A stretch of 64,000 nt of DNA from Lates calcarifer (lineage: Eukaryota; Chordata; Actinopteri; Centropomidae): the NCBI RefSeq assembly GCF_001640805.2, contig NC_066833.1, positions 7,086,814 to 7,150,813 of the forward strand, read 5' to 3'. The translations under genes and the position numbers were made by a program. Positions 21,716-36,325 of the stretch are shown piece by piece. The notes beneath the pieces are model-generated. The model saw nothing but the letters and a program-made list of their open reading frames with translations, made no database searches and was not told the DNA's origin. Position 1 is the first letter of the stretch. Each line of letters starts with the position of its first letter.

Positions 21716-24700
21716 GTGAGAATTATTATACCCTATATAGTGGACTCATCATATCCCACAATGTATTGTAAAAAAGTAAAAGTAGTGAACAACTAATGGT
21801 CTCTAACCAAGCAATATATACCATCATGCATTGTGCTGGCGCTGAAAGAGAGGCGCACTTTGATTGTGTGACAGCAATGACATAATTAATGGTGCAAAGA
21901 AAATGACCTAATGTCTGCAAGTTTTTAAAAACATTTTGCAGATTAGCTCACTAGCTCACTAGTCCTCTACATAGAATTCCCGAGATAGTGAGTAAGGAGT
22001 AGTGAATGGGTAAGTAATTTTGGACACAGCCACTGAAATTCAAGTGATAACTTCATCAAACTACTTTTGCTTTCAATTGTCAGCATTCCTCTTAAGGATC
22101 TTTGGGTTTCAGGTATTTTGCTTTGAAAAGCCCCATTGTAGATTTATTTAAGAAATCCTCCAAATGGAATAAGGCTCATTTTTACCTTGATGTACCCTCT
22201 AAAATGGTTACATCTCTTCTAAATGGAGTCACGGGGAGAGAAAGCTAAACTCCTTTCTTGAGTCTGTGCTTAGTGAGGTAATGGGTTTGCAGTAAGCCCT
22301 CCAAACAAAGCTTGGATGAAGATGCATTGGCAACTCCTGGAATATTTATCTAGCCATGTATTTACACTGACAGGAAAAGAGTGACTTTATAACAGGCTAT
22401 GTTTAACACTTTTGCTATAGTGTTGGGGATTATTTGGCAGTATAAGAGGCTGTTGTGATTCAGTTTGTCATTTCAACAATACCAGCTGGTTTGGATGCCA
22501 TTAGCTAAAGCAGACCAGAGTTCCTGATGTGTTTACTTTAACTTTTATCAGCTTTGGTTTGTTTTCACTATTAGACTTTGATTAACTGCCTCTGATAGGT
22601 CGCGTAACTGGCTCATTAGAGCATAGCACATGCATCTCTGCTGGTCAGCAGTCTGGTGTTTGTGAATGTGCCTGTTTGTTTGCATATTTACGTGTTTGTG
22701 TCCATGTGTGCATATGTGTGTCTGCTTCATTTTTTAATATTTGCAGTAATGGCCAGGAAATCAGCAGTTAGTGAAAGCAGGCAGCTGGTCTCTGCTTTCA
22801 CTGTTACCCACAACCCTGTAGCACTTGTAATTGGACAACCACATGTCAGGCTGCGATTTGCAGGATGAGCCTAATGATTTTGCAGCAATAAATATGATGA
22901 GAGCAGTTGTCTCTCTGTCAGATGTTGGCTGGAAATGTAATGCCATGGCTAAATTCACTAGAGAGCAGAGGGTGACTTATAGGCAAAAAATCTCTCCTAT
23001 CAGTTCCCATCAATGTTTTTCCAGGTTTTCCTCAACTCCTGAGTAGATTTGTCTGATAGTGCTGTTTGTCTGATTTTTGCCTGATTCTCACACAGTTCCT
23101 CTGTCATGACCGGAAACAAATATTTTCTGGACCATATGACCTAAAAACCTTTGACACGATGAATTCTCATGTTTACCTAGGTAATGAGAAATGTATACAC
23201 ATATATTGGTGCATAGTAGCTTTGATTTGTTTGTTCTGATTAATTATTTTATGACCAGTTAAAAAATATTTGCTGAATTGTTTGCTGAACAGCTGGTTGA
23301 ACTACTTATGTCATTGTAGCTGTTTTCACTTTAATAATATTTGATTCCAACAATTCATTTGTTTTGTTGTCCAGTGTTATTCTGTAGTGAGCTGTGGTGA
23401 AAAGAACTTGACCAAAACAAACTATTCTTTGGGAAATTTCATTGCAACCAATCTTTTCCTCATATTTTCTTCTCCCGACACAAAACTTTGACTGCTGTCC
23501 CATTAAGCTGTCAGCCCGCAGTAAACAGCAGAGTAAAGGATGCATTACAAATAGCCTGCTATTTGAGCTACACATTTTCCAGTTTCCTTTTCTGTGATAA
23601 GTTCATTTTTCCCTATTAGAACACAAAGCCTGCTTGTTGGATAGTTACATATCTCCTCAGCTACATCACTGAAATTTGAAAAACCTTTCGTTATCTGATG
23701 TTCACTGCCTTCACTATATTCTGTACCCACTCAGTGATACTTGCTATCATGCTGACTTGATAATATAATTTTTCTTGTCATTCATACTATGTTTTTCATT
23801 CTCCTCAATCTAAAATAATCACCTGCAACAATAATGTCCACAGTCTACTTTCAAGGCATCTGGTCAAATTTCTGTGGAAAATCAGCGATCAGCGAGTGTT
23901 TGTGTACAGACATAGCCTGGTCCTGAATCAAGGATTGAGTAATAAAAGGGAAGTAATAACAGAGACCACATACTATTTTGTGTGGCAGCCACAGCTGTTT
24001 CATATCTCAGATGCCAGAACATCTCAACGATTCACAGAGAATCAGACCACACTATTATTCAGAGTCTCCATCCAGCTTTTCCTATTTGACCTGAGTAGCA
24101 ATGAGCACCTAGCTGTACTCCAGATTAAACCGCCAGACATTCAGGAGAAATTATTCTGCGGCATCTTTTGACCTTTTTGTTTGGCCCTTGCCAGAAATCT
24201 CTTGGTCTTAAGCTACCAGACAGAGCAGAGTTTTTCTCTGCCAATGGCTGATTTGTGATTCATGTTGCATGTGAGATATAGGCTCATTTCTGGAGTTTAA
24301 GCTTGCAGTGCGATGGTGCTGCAAGAGTAGCCCTAATCAAGAGCTCATTACTTAACTGGTGCTGAACAAGGAGAACATGTACAACCACATGTCTCTGGAA
24401 TAAGTGTAACAGAAAACACTTTTAGTGCAGACCCTTAAGAATATGACCCTAGTCCTCATTTGATGTTTGACTGCAGTGCACCATACAAAGGTTGCTCTGT
24501 CTGTCACCAGTGACAAATCTGAGGAGTGAAAAAAATGTTAAAGTCAACAAAGTGGAACAAAAAGTATGATGCATGTAAGTTTTTCCCCTTCAAGCACCAA
24601 GTGTTCAACTGTAAACACATTTTTTTGTGCCACACTACCTCTACAGCGCTGCTGAGTGAGGTTCGCAGTTGGTTGTGGTTACTATGACAATAGAGGTGGT

Positions 24701-27700
24701 TCTCCATGGGGGAAGGAGGGTTTGTTTCAAACTGAGGCAGACAGAGAAAGAGAGGAGTGTGACAGTGATTAATGTCCTGGCAGAAACAGAGACAGTCGAC
24801 TCTTAGGGCCCTGTCATCACCATCAGAGTGTTGAGAAGCATGCCGGCCTGTGACCAAAACTGTGCCTCACTAGTACAAGAACAGAAAGAACTTAAATCAC
24901 AATCATGTGAATTATTTATTACACAAAAATCTATTACTTTTCGACTTGATGGATCAAAGCAGGAGTAAATTGAAATGTTGGATTAAGCCAAGAGGGAAAT
25001 GAGATTCACCAGTGTGTCTCCTAAAATCAATCCTGGCTATCCAGCTGATTAATTGCAAAACATTTGTCTCATCATCCACATCAGCTGCCAGCCTCTTATT
25101 ATGAAATATCAAACAAGTTGTGGTGGCCTTTCCCACATGGCATGGTGGAGAGGGGCTACTAGTCAACTGTTGAGAGTCACATGTTTGGTCTGGTTAGTGT
25201 GCAGCCTGTTAACAAGGAAGTGAAGTGATGGAAGACCGGAGGCCGAATGTCTGTATGATAGAGATAAGCAGCCAACCGTGTTCCTTCATTCCACCCCCCA
25301 CCCCAACAAAAAACACTATGGAAACACTGCATCTTGGATTTTTGACCAGCAGTGTTTGCATGATGGAAAGCATATGCTATCTGCTTGCACATATAACCAC
25401 ACACACAATTATTCACATCTTATTCTCTCTACATTTTGGAGACACTTTTGTATAAAGAAACAACCTCAAAGCTTTTCTTTGGTACCTATTCCGCTTTCAT
25501 GTCCCCTACCTAGATCTCAAGGTCCATTAGAGCTCCTTTTGAGAATCTTGGTCCCTGCCTGGGTTTTTGCACTTCATTGCACTTTCCCTCCCCTGCCCCT
25601 TTACTCCTCTGCTCCCCCATATCACTGCAGCTGAAAGGAGCCTCTGTTGGGTTGCTATAGTGCATAATGTGTGTGCACCATGTACCACAGTTAAAGCTTG
25701 TCCTCAGAAGGAAAAAAGCTTCTTCTTCTTCCTCTTCAGTGACCTCCACACCTGATGCCCCCACCCACCGCCTTCAAACACTCTTTGCTCTCTGTGACTT
25801 GACCCTCTGGCTCTCCCATTCTGTATTGGTTGTGGTGTAAAGGAGCTCAGAGTACACAAATTATGTGATCCTGGTGTAAGAGTTAGAGAGGGCATGATGA
25901 ATGAGCTCCAGACATACACACATTCCATTGAGTTTTCATTCAACAACTAAAGGTAACATTACCATGTCATTTTTTCCATATCTCAATGGAATAACTGTGT
26001 GGGCCTGTTTTCATATTTCTGTTTACAAAATGCCACAGAAAGTTTCAACAGGAAGGAAGTGGAGCACTTTCTAGCAATGTGTAAATCAGCTTCTGGATAT
26101 TTGATAGCAGAGTAAATGTCTAACCCTGCTCATGGCAGATTGCTCTAGTCTTGGCCAGCCACCTCATTCATCACCCACCACGATAGCAGCTTTAGTCAAG
26201 CCCTTTTTAAACTATGTCCCAATAGCGGCCGTGATCCTACAGTGTGTCTCTAAATGACAAATACATTGTTAAAAACCACCTAGACAGAACACAGGGTGAG
26301 CTGGGTGTGTAAGTCTGCTGCATATTTGCTGCATTTGCCTTTTTAAAAAATATGTTGTCTTCAGCTCTCATCACCAGGGAGGACTAATCTGTGACTGTAC
26401 AGATGTTTTATCAGTAGCAAATTTATATAAGTTCAAACATTTACTTGTCAACCACATTTCACAGTTTTCATTCAGTGAATAGAGAGGGCTCAGGTGTCAT
26501 CATATAACCAAGTGTAGAACTTCAGTCAGGAGATGATAAATGAAAATGTGCTTTATGCCTGAAAAAGTGTTGAAGGATTCATCACTATATAAGCAAGAAA
26601 TAAATAATAAATAAATAAACAAGATAAGGGAATAGAATATTAGATGAATATTAGATAAATACTTACGTTATGTCATTGCAGCAGCACTAGCAATTATGAC
26701 AGGGTCAGACAGGCAGGTGTATGTGTTATTTGTATATGCTGCTCTCTCATTTTCTGCAGTGCTCTTGATTTAGCCTCTCATTTTGGCTCCAGTGAATTAC
26801 AACACCCTCGGGGAGCAGTGGGAAGACAACAGGAAAGAACTTCTCTTCGCTCAGTTTCTCAGATATGTGCAAAGACCCTCTGTATGCAGATGAAGATGTC
26901 TATCTCTCTGCTCACCTTGAAAGAATAAATTGATTTACCTCTTATTGTCTGCAGTATGCATAGAGATGCTGACTTTTAACCTGTGGGGCGTCTGCTGCAA
27001 GTTCAGGATAGGTTCATGGTGTATTCAGCTGAAATCTGTAATCCTTGTTTTTGGAAAATAAAATGTGTTTTGCCCAGAATGAAGACCTTCTGTTTCTCTC
27101 CTCCTTGTTGCATGGCTGTCCTTTGTTTTGCTGTGTTGTACTTTTTGCCATAGTCCATGTGTATTTTACAGTCAATACACACAGTGGAAATAGAAACTTG
27201 TTTCTCTTATGGCCCACTCTCTTAGCTTCAGTCCTGTGCTGACAAACCTTTCAGACTGACCTGTGTCACCTTTGATGCCCCCTGCTGCTTCCACAGTGTG
27301 CCCCTGCTGGCGTGACGCCCGGACACACTTGGCGATTTACAAACCAGTGGTGATGGCGGCCGTGCCCACGCGTCTTTGACTTTGCTGAAGACGTGCCCCT
27401 ATTCACTAAGGCGCCACAAATGACAGAGGGCCGCTTGTGTTCTGCAGCAAGAGGGATAAACAAGACATAAAACATGGGGCTGTTGTTTGGAGAGTAGCAA
27501 TTTGTGGCAGTTAAACTATGTTTAATTTCAGGGGTCCTCTCCCATGTCCCTCTCTTTTTCTCTCTTTCTCTGTGATTGTGTCTGTCTTCCATGTAGAGAT
27601 TCGATTTTGTATCTAAATTAGTGTTTTCCAGTTGCTGCATATTGCTGTGAGAGATTCATGTTAGCAGGGAGCTCTTGGTGTGCCTTCAGCTCTTTGTTCT

Positions 27701-30430
27701 TTCATGAGGTGTGTGCCTTGGATTAGTTTCATCAAACACTAAAAATTATTTTTATAATCTTCAGCAGATAATGCATTTGGAATCCTGGCACTCTCTAAGA
27801 TATGAAAGTGATTGAAGTTCTAACCTGCTTGTTTGATGAACTCATGTATGGTGTCAGGGGTTTTATAAGATTTTCAGTGAATGTACCTTTGTAACAATCT
27901 GTCATTAGGAAACAGAACAAAATGTCTGCAACACTTTCTATATAATATTATACATATATATTTGTGTTTGCGCCTTTTTGTAATTGTAGTGTAAAATTTT
28001 ATGTATTAATATTCATCACCTTATTTTGATCTTCTTAATTATATTAATTATGGTACCATGAAAATCAGTGGTAGCATTATTCAGAAAGGTGCTGAGAATG
28101 ATGTCGGGAACACTGTGGGCATCCTCTTGTCCTCCATTTTGTCCCTATAGTTTTTCTATTCATTCATCACCTATATTAAGGAATTCTGAAATTTGACAAA
28201 GTGATGTTTTAAATTGGTTTTTAGATGGTGAATATAGGAACCACCGCCAGTTCGTGTAGTACTCAATTAATGCTTGTAATATCACTTGTTGGTCCTACTC
28301 CTCAGCATTTGGTCTTTAAGCTTATTTATATAAGCAGTAATGCACAACAAGGCCTCTTGATCTCAGAAAAAATTTGACAGTATGGAGGAGGTCCAGTGAA
28401 TCATTCAAGTAGTACAGAAATTCCTATGGCTACATGCAGTTAAAGGTGCCTCACATGTACTGAATTAGCCAAAACTGTTGAGTTGTCAATGAGTTCTATC
28501 GTTTATTTTAATGGACAATTGTTAGCCGTAAAGAAGCAACATTTTCTATGACTGTGGTATAGTGATTCAAAGCCCCAATTGTAAGCAAGCCTCTGTTTCA
28601 CGACTGTGAATGAAATATCTTTGAAATTATCTTTGTTAGAGTGAGTGTTTGGATTTTATTGTCCAGTACAATAGTAAATACCCATTTCACTTGGAATATG
28701 GACAGAGAGCTAGAATTTGATCTTTTCCATGACAGATTACATTTTATTAAAACTAGTGTCACAGAGGATAACTTTGAATTATAATAAGAACATTTTCCTG
28801 TAAGTAACTCACTGAGCTGATATGATTCCATTAACTGTGATTCCATAACTCGTGAGCACTGTAGTTTTAGATCAGTACTAAAAGCCATAATGGTGACTTT
28901 GTGATGAGTGAGGCTGCTGAGCTCTGTGATGCAGCAGAATGACCTCGCTGCTATGAAATATTCTGAAATGAAACGACCTGGCCTGGATCCAGTTTAGGGG
29001 CCCTGACTCTGCTGACAACAACCGTTTGATACTGAGGACAGAGGACAGGACAAGTCCTCTGTGCTACTGTATACATGTGTGTGGTTGTGTTTCTGACACT
29101 CCCTGTGATCTAGTGTGGTGGCTCTGGCCTCCAGGGACACCCAGACAGCTGGTTGGCACAGGGATGTGACTAAGACTAAAAGACTTAAGCCACCCCAAGC
29201 CGTCCTCCTCTTCCTCTCCAATGCCACTTCTCGGTTTTTGTCTTTTCTCTCTTTCTGAGCCAGAGCCACATGCACAGGTGGACAATTTCAAAGCCTGCTG
29301 TACACCCAAGGCTATGAGAAAGGAATCTTAGATGTGCAAAACTGACAAGACTGAAAAGGTGAAAGTTTGGCTCATGATAAAAGCATTATTTTCTATTCAA
29401 TCAGAGGTATCTGTAAGCACCACTGAATGGAATGATGCAACATATGCGCTCTGAAACTCATCTTTTGTGATGGATGCTTTAGCTGTCATGCTTTAATGTG
29501 CCTTGTTTTAATTTTTTTTTTATGTTTGAACAACAAATTGCTGCTTTTTATGGGCTCTCTTGCTGACTGAGTTAATCCCATTTCAGGCTTATTGTTTTTC
29601 TTATAAATGATTCATAACAGTGCATTAATTGTTGTGCATCTATCAGAACCCATCATCCTGTCTCCACCCTTTTTTCAATTAACTATTAAAAGTCTTTATT
29701 GGCTTCTTACTTATGGCTCGGCATGAAGTTAACTTTATTATTATTATTTTATTATTTATTTTATTGATATTTCCCAACATCGCAGATTTGTCTTACAGGG
29801 TATTATGATCTGACACCCCTTATCCCTAGACAGGTCAATGCAGATGTGAAAATATTACTTTTTTGGTAGCAACTGAATTGTGCCAGACCATCAAGAATGG
29901 AAAACTTTTACAGTACTTAAAGCTGTCATCAAATGTCTGGTCAGAACTTTAACCTTATTTTCTTACTCACTGATCAGATAATTCGTGATTTGAACCAATA
30001 TTTTGCCAGTTTTAGTTTTTATTTAGGGAAGGATTTTATAAGGCTGCTTACATGCTTAGACAGCATGTACGATTTGAGAATTTTATCTTCTCTAGCTAAA
30101 AAAAAATCAAGAGAAGTATATCTTTGCTCAGTACTGAAATACAGGTATTGCACTGCCATGTGATACCCATCCCTATCACTTTTGATTTAAATAAAGGGGT
30201 TTCTAACAGCATCTAATCTAAATTCTCCAGCAGATGCTGTTTAAACATTGACATGTTCTTGGACACTCATTTATTACTTCCCAAAGTTTAAAGCCACACT
30301 TCTTGTTTCTCATAAGCGATTTCAGTATTTTTATATTTTTCCTGTGCTCTTTATCACTGGTTTGAAGTGGTGTCAAGTATTTCCATTAGAGCAATATATG
30401 AATCAGAATTTTCTTTTCATTTTGTTGAGG
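21716..30430. other. Intronic stretch, no gene recognised
   Basis: This 8.7-kb stretch shows no coding exon or transposon that I can support. Notable patches are a TG-rich run (about 22660-22725), a GC-rich pocket at about 27280-27440 with possible conserved non-coding character, and short A/T runs. Confidence 0.4.
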
Positions 30431-30434
30431 TTTC

Positions 30435-30476
30435 TCTCTTCTTCTTCTTCTTCTTCTTTTTTTTTTTTTTTTTTTT
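30435..30476. repeat. (TTC)n plus T-homopolymer
   Basis: Seven or so TTC units run into an 18-20 base T tract; simple polypyrimidine sequence. Confidence 0.9.
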
Positions 30477-30479
30477 AAA

Positions 30480-32684
30480 AACTATTCTTAGTTAACAACT
30501 AATGATGTTTATTTCTAGATTTTTAAGGGGTTATAAAATGTTAAGCTGAGTTTATGCCTCTGTGTCCTCAAAAACTCAAAACTGTTTTTCACTGTGCTCC
30601 TGGGTGCTGTGGAATGAAATGAAGCAGAAATTGAATAAAGGTGTGTTAAAGTTGGAAGCAACATTGGAGCGGTCTCGTTCATGCCAGTCTGAATCCGAGC
30701 AAGCTTTGATCTACTGCTTTGAGAGGCTGACTTAAGATGGAAGCTTGAATCACAGCTTTGATTGGCTTGTAGTGTTGTGCAAAGGAATGTCTTCTCTTTG
30801 CTTGCCTGATGAAACCTGAATTAATTATGTATCACTTGCAAACTGCCTCATGTTGACTTGTGCAGGTTCTGCAGAGAATGCCTTTAGTTTATTCAAGGTG
30901 TTGTCAGAAATAAGCTAACGCTAAGCTTATGTTGTGTTGGCTTGAACATTTCTTCTGGGTGAGTTGGAAATCATCATCATTGAGAATGCGCACTGATACC
31001 CGTGCACATACACATTCAGACAGTGTAACATGCTTTAGTGCTTCCCTTTATTCCCCCTCTAGGCCATGTTCTCTTTGAACCCAAATTAATAGCCTCCTTT
31101 ACTGCGTCACATATAATTTGAACCTGTCTCTCCGTTCTGCAATTCAGTCTTAATTGCTAAGTACTTCCATTTCAAGAGTTGTTAAGCAAACGGTGCGTAT
31201 GACAGATGAGTCTGTGGTAGTAAACACTGAATTACTTAATCAAATGCTCTCCATCTTCCTGCTGCCTTTCACAAAGTCAGGAACTATTTGCTGTCCTCTC
31301 AGAGGAAGACTTCAATAACAGACAGGGGCACTGGTTACCTGCCACTTTCTTTTCTTTAGTTATATCATCACACCACAGTGATGAATGGGGGTTTCATTCC
31401 TGCACTTTAGAAGATGGATTGGGAGCTTGATTCCCAGCTCTCGTTTGTTAAATAGTCTAATTCTTGCTGTCTCCTGCCCCTCTTCTTGTCATGCTTTCAA
31501 CATTTATCTCTTTCATTCTCTCCTATTTACCACATATCATCCTTATCATCAGAAGCTGCTTTTCCTGACATCTCTCATTTTGGGGCTTCCTTGTGGCACT
31601 CTTTTCATTTCTCGCTTCCTCTCTCTTACAAATTTTCTGCTTTTCACTGAGCTGTTCTCTCAATTTTTTGGCTCTTTCAGCCTCTGCTCCAGGTGGAATT
31701 TCCATTGATTAAAACCAGACGTGTCCTGCACTTCTGTGTCCACCTAACCAAGCCCAGCTCAGGAAGATGAATCACCTGCAGCCCTTTTCTATCAGTCCAC
31801 TTTCTTTCTACATCCATTGCTCACTCTCCTGGCTGTCAACTCCAAAATGAAATCAGCCCCGGAATGATTGTATGTAGGTTTAGGAGACAATAAGGTGGTC
31901 AGCTCTTTTTTTTCTTTTGCCAGGTTCAGTGTTTGTATGCAGGGTTTATTTGAGGTAACTGGTGCTTGAGATTCTTTCAGTTTGGTTTAGTGTGTGTTTT
32001 CTGCTTAACTCCCAAAACAAAGAGTTAAAGGAATACCGAAAATCAATCTTTTGAGTATCAAATATTCACAACCTGAACACTTGAAAGGTGGCTCTTAAAA
32101 GTCAGCTTGGACTCACAGCAGTTACAAGGGATTTCAATAGTGACCCAAGGTCATGGTCAAAAAAAGTGTCAAAACATCCTCAAAAGCTTGGCATTTGAAA
32201 CATGCTGAACATACTCATAGTTTCTTCACAGTATAACTACGTACTCTATTTATGTGCTGCATTATTGGGTCATCATTGCGCCAATGCTCCTATGGAATGT
32301 ATTTATTGATTTATTAATGAAATGTGGAATGTTAGAACCATGCTAAATATATGGATGTGATTTAGGCTGCAGGAGTGGTTTGAGCAGTTTCTACACACTG
32401 TACTACATTTTGACAATCTTTTTTGCAGAGTCTGGGTTGCCCTGACTCTGAGTCACTGTTATTTTAACTGCTGTGAATCCACAGTTGCCATTCTCCACAA
32501 AGGAGCAAGCTACAAATATGTCAGAGCCACCTTTCAAGCCCCCATTCTAAGTGTTTGATGTTCAAAAGGTTAAAATGTCTAACACAAAAGTATATTTTTG
32601 ATCTGGAGCTTTAGCCAAGGCCCTTTAGTTCCAATAAAGTGAAATCTTAATGCTGCAAAATATGATGATATTTTATGTGCTTTC
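30480..32684. other. Intronic stretch, no gene recognised
   Basis: No exon, element end or RNA gene could be supported. Pyrimidine-rich text near 31430-31700 gives spurious open frames on both strands. Confidence 0.4.
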
Positions 32685-33016
32685 AACTTTGTGGCAGCAG
32701 ATTTGAGAGGACCCTTTCCCATTTCAACATTTCAAAGCCCCCAAACACATATTCAGGCAGCACATTCCTGACCTCATCCAACACCTTTGGGATGAACTGG
32801 ACAGCGAGCCAGGCCTTATCAGTGTTAGACTTCAGTATTGCTCTTGTGGCTACAATGGAAACAAATCCCTGCAGCCAGCCCCAAAAATCTGGTGAAAAGT
32901 CTGAAACCAGGAATGTGGAGGGAGTTAAAGCAGTAGATCAATTCCCATGGTTTGGGAGTGACATATTAAACTAGTACATAGTGGTGCATGGCCACATACT
33001 TTTGAACATGTAGCGT
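32685..33016 (+). mobile_element. 3' part of a decayed Tc1/mariner-type transposon
   Basis: The fragment carries the end of a transposase reading frame with many lesions. It contains CTTTGTGGCAGCAG, a CCTTTCCCATTTCA block, CCTGACCTCATCCAACACC with TTTGGGATGAACTGG (protein-level HLWDEL, typical of the Tc1 C-terminal region), GCGAGCCAGGCCTTATC, and the end CCACATACTTTTGAACATGTAG. That end resembles the CCACATACTTTTGGCCATA-type terminal repeat of a fish Tc1 family. The 5' half is not visible. It is inactive. Confidence 0.7.
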
Positions 33017-34900
33017 AGATTTTAAGGGATTATTAGTCCCAAGACATCAAGGGTTAAAAGGTTAGACCACCTCATGTTTTGTTCATCCCTGGCAAGGCTA
33101 ATTCTAATTCTCCACTTGTTTCTATGTGGGGAGAGTTTCTTTGCTTCAACAGTGCAGACTGAAAGCTGTGTTAGCTTAATGCACATAATACATTAGACTG
33201 ATGGGAACATTTCACTGAATTTTCAACTTGTAATTTACATAGTGGAGGGTAAAAAAAAGCATATGAACTGTGCGGCTTCAGCAGCTGAAAAGGCTACTGA
33301 TTACCATAATACAGCTGATTCCCTCTCTGTTTGAGTTTGCTTTGATGCAGCAGCATACAGACAAGGAAAATAATTTAGTTTTAGTTCTGTGTAAGAATTT
33401 TGCAGGAAAATTCCCCCTTAAGGTGTATATTTCTCTGGATTTGCGTGGTCTTGCAATGCGCCCTTCCCTTCTCGTCCCTCTTGTTTCCTCCTCTTCATTG
33501 CTCACTCTCTTTCTTTCTACCTCAGTCTCAGTGATACTTACTGCTGTTCTGCTCAGCTCACCTCACTTCTTCCCTTGATGGCATCTGACCAACAGGAAAA
33601 AGACGAAGTGTTTTCCTTTCTTTTCCTCTCTCTGGAAGCCGGTGTCCTTTAGCTTAATGAATAATTCCTTGCCCCAGTCTTTTCTGTTCCTTAACCTCAG
33701 GGCTCTACACCTAAAAGCCCAATGTCTATTGGAGTAAATACGCATGTGAACAGCAGGTGCAAATGGTTTTATTCTCCTTTTCAATGCCACAGCTTGCCCT
33801 CCTAAGAGAGATGTAACCACTTTACGACTGATGAAAGAATCAGTTCTGTCTTTCTGTGCTGGGGCTCTCCACCCACAAAGTCGGGGGATTTAGCTGAATC
33901 CTAGCACTGTGCATGTTTTAATGATACAGCTACTGTCAGTGTTTTTCTTTGCTGAGATGTGAAGTAGAAGAAAAGTGAGAGGGAAACGGAGATCGAGTGT
34001 TTTAGATAATGAGGGATGGAAGGTTTGAGTGTGCACTGTTGGGGATATTCTCACAAAGCTGTGTTCAGGTTTCAGGATTAGAAGTGGGGAACACATGCTG
34101 TAAATTGTGGGGATGCCAACTCTGACTCCTATGGTAATACTACCCAACTATACAGTATGTATTGCCCTGGTTCACTGTCATCTAAAGGTTGTGGTTTAAC
34201 AGCATTTTATCAAATTCAGTGCATTCAGTGATATCAGACAACACCTTGGTGGGATGGAGGGGGTGATGTTTGGTATTCTGTAGCCAGCCCAACTCAGGAT
34301 CACTTACCAAAATTCGGAGAAAACCCTCTCCACGCTGGAGGAGGCCCAGCTGTTTATTTCACAGAACATTACAGGACGTTGAACAGGCGCTAAATGATGC
34401 TAATGGTTGTAGTAATAGAAGAGATACAGGACTGTGAGTCTATAAAAACAGCCCCTTTATTATTCTGAGTTATGTAAATAATTTTTTCACTTGCTAAAAA
34501 ATATTATATTCCAACCTGTTCACTGTCTGCCACGAAAATGGTTTACACAAGTTGTAGATTAATGGATGTGGTTCATAACACTTCAAATTTTAGGTAAACT
34601 ATTCAAGTTATACTTTGTAATTTTCAAACAATTTTGTGTTGTAAGTGATGCTGAATGGCTTTAGAGGTGAAGGAGAGGCAGTTAGCTTTTCATCTCTGTC
34701 TATAATGCCAGTTCAGATGTACCCTATTATTATTATTTTTATTGTTATCATTATATATATATGCACATAACTTATTTTCTTTTTGTTCTCTATAAATGTT
34801 GCTCTGCTGCGTCGATCACATAGAATTGTAGTTAACATTTGTGCTTAGTTTGACTTTTGGTAGGAGCGTCGGTGCGATCTCTCACTGTTTGGAGAGATCA
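33017..34900. other. Intronic stretch, no gene recognised
   Basis: No supported exon or element. A (TA)n/ATT-rich patch lies at about 34726-34765. Confidence 0.4.
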
Positions 34901-35019
34901 GCACAGGTTCAGGGACCTGGGAAGTTGTTTTTTTCTCCTTTCCCCTTATTCATGTCTGGGACTCCATTCATACTCAGGTTATCTAACATATGACTGGGCC
35001 TAATACACCGTCTTCTGGC

Positions 35020-36290
35020 TCTACACACGTTATAAGCTGAAATTGTAAAGGGATACACCATCCAATAAAATGCAGCAGGATTTTCTTGCATTTGAAAACC
35101 TTGGGGTCTGAAATAATATTATTGCAGGAGACTCACCTCTGATCTAATGAACACTCAAAATTAAGGAGAAGCTGGATAGAACAAATATACCACTCAGAGT
35201 ATGGTGATAGATCCAGAGGCACGTCCATATTAATAAGAAAACATGTTCCATTTGTATCAACAAAAATTATACCTGATACCAAAGGCAGATATGTCATAGT
35301 CGTGGGGAAAGAGTTTGGAACATAGTTCTAGCTAATATTTAACCCCAAACTGGGACGACCCACAATTCTGCAACTTTTTTTCAAATTTACCAGATCCTAA
35401 CACATATCACTTAATTTTAGGGGGTGATTTTAACTTGGTGTTAGAGCCAAATATAGACAGGTCTAATGCTAAGTTTCTCAATAATGTATCTAAATCCGAA
35501 ACTGCAGTCTGATCGCTTATGGTGTCTTACAAACTATCTGACCCCTGGAGAAATATCAATCCCGCCTCCAAAACAGTTTTCTTATTTTTCACCCATCCAT
35601 CGTTCATATTCAAGAATAAACTTTTTTTCTGGCTGATAATAGAATTCTCCCTATTGTCATAGCATTGGGATTTCAGATCACTTTCCTGTCCAAGTAGACA
35701 TTAGTTTCCCAGATAATATTGCATCCCAATGCACATGGCGTCTGTATCCATTACTGCTGTCTTACAAACCATGTCAATATTTTATTTCAGATCAAATTGA
35801 CTTTTTCCTTGAGGTTAATTGTACTCCTGCCATCCATTACTTCTATCTGGGAAACATTCAAAGCCTTTCTTAGGGGTCAGATTATTTCATATATGACTCA
35901 TGAATGGAAAAAACATGGCCATCATCTTGCTGATTTATTCCAACAACGCATTAGACAATAAATATGCTCTTTCTCCGAATTCAAATTTGTATAAAGAAAG
36001 ATTGCTATTACAAGCTGAATTTAATAATTCTTCAATGGAGCAAACTGAAAGACTCTTATTGAAAACTAGGCAAACCTACTACGAACATAGCGAGGTTGGC
36101 AGACTGTTATCTCATCAGCTTAGACAAACGTCTACTAGCCGCATGATAACCGAAATCTGTACAACACAGGGTACAACGGCTACTCATCCAGTAACTATAA
36201 ATGAGCAATTTAAAATATATATACAAATCTTTACACACCACAGGCTCCTGTTAACCCATTGGAGATTCATTTCTTTCTTAAACATCTAAA
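35020..36290 (+). pseudogene. L1-like ORF2 remnant: endonuclease and linker
   Basis: Reading across frames, 35040-35150 encodes GIHHPIK..., then LGSEIILLQETHL, the N-terminal catalytic block of the APE-type endonuclease that nicks target DNA. The block at 35190-35330 encodes ILIRKHVPFVSTKI and GRYVIVVGKEF, and 35410-35480 encodes LGGDFNLVLEPNIDRSN with the conserved GDFN. After about 35500 the frame breaks repeatedly. Two linker frames follow: SITSIWETFKAFLRGQIISY (about 35820-35890) and YKERLLLQAEFNNSSMEQ (about 35985-36040). They match the region between endonuclease and RT in L1-type elements. Stops and shifts rule out function. Confidence 0.75.
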
Positions 36291-36325
36291 AAATTCCAAA
36301 GATCAGTCTGGAGGACCAGTCCCTT

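Noticed and set aside
32675..32974. 99-codon plus-strand frame
   Set aside because: It reads through a decayed Tc1 transposase fragment in the wrong frame for part of its length; it is not a host gene.
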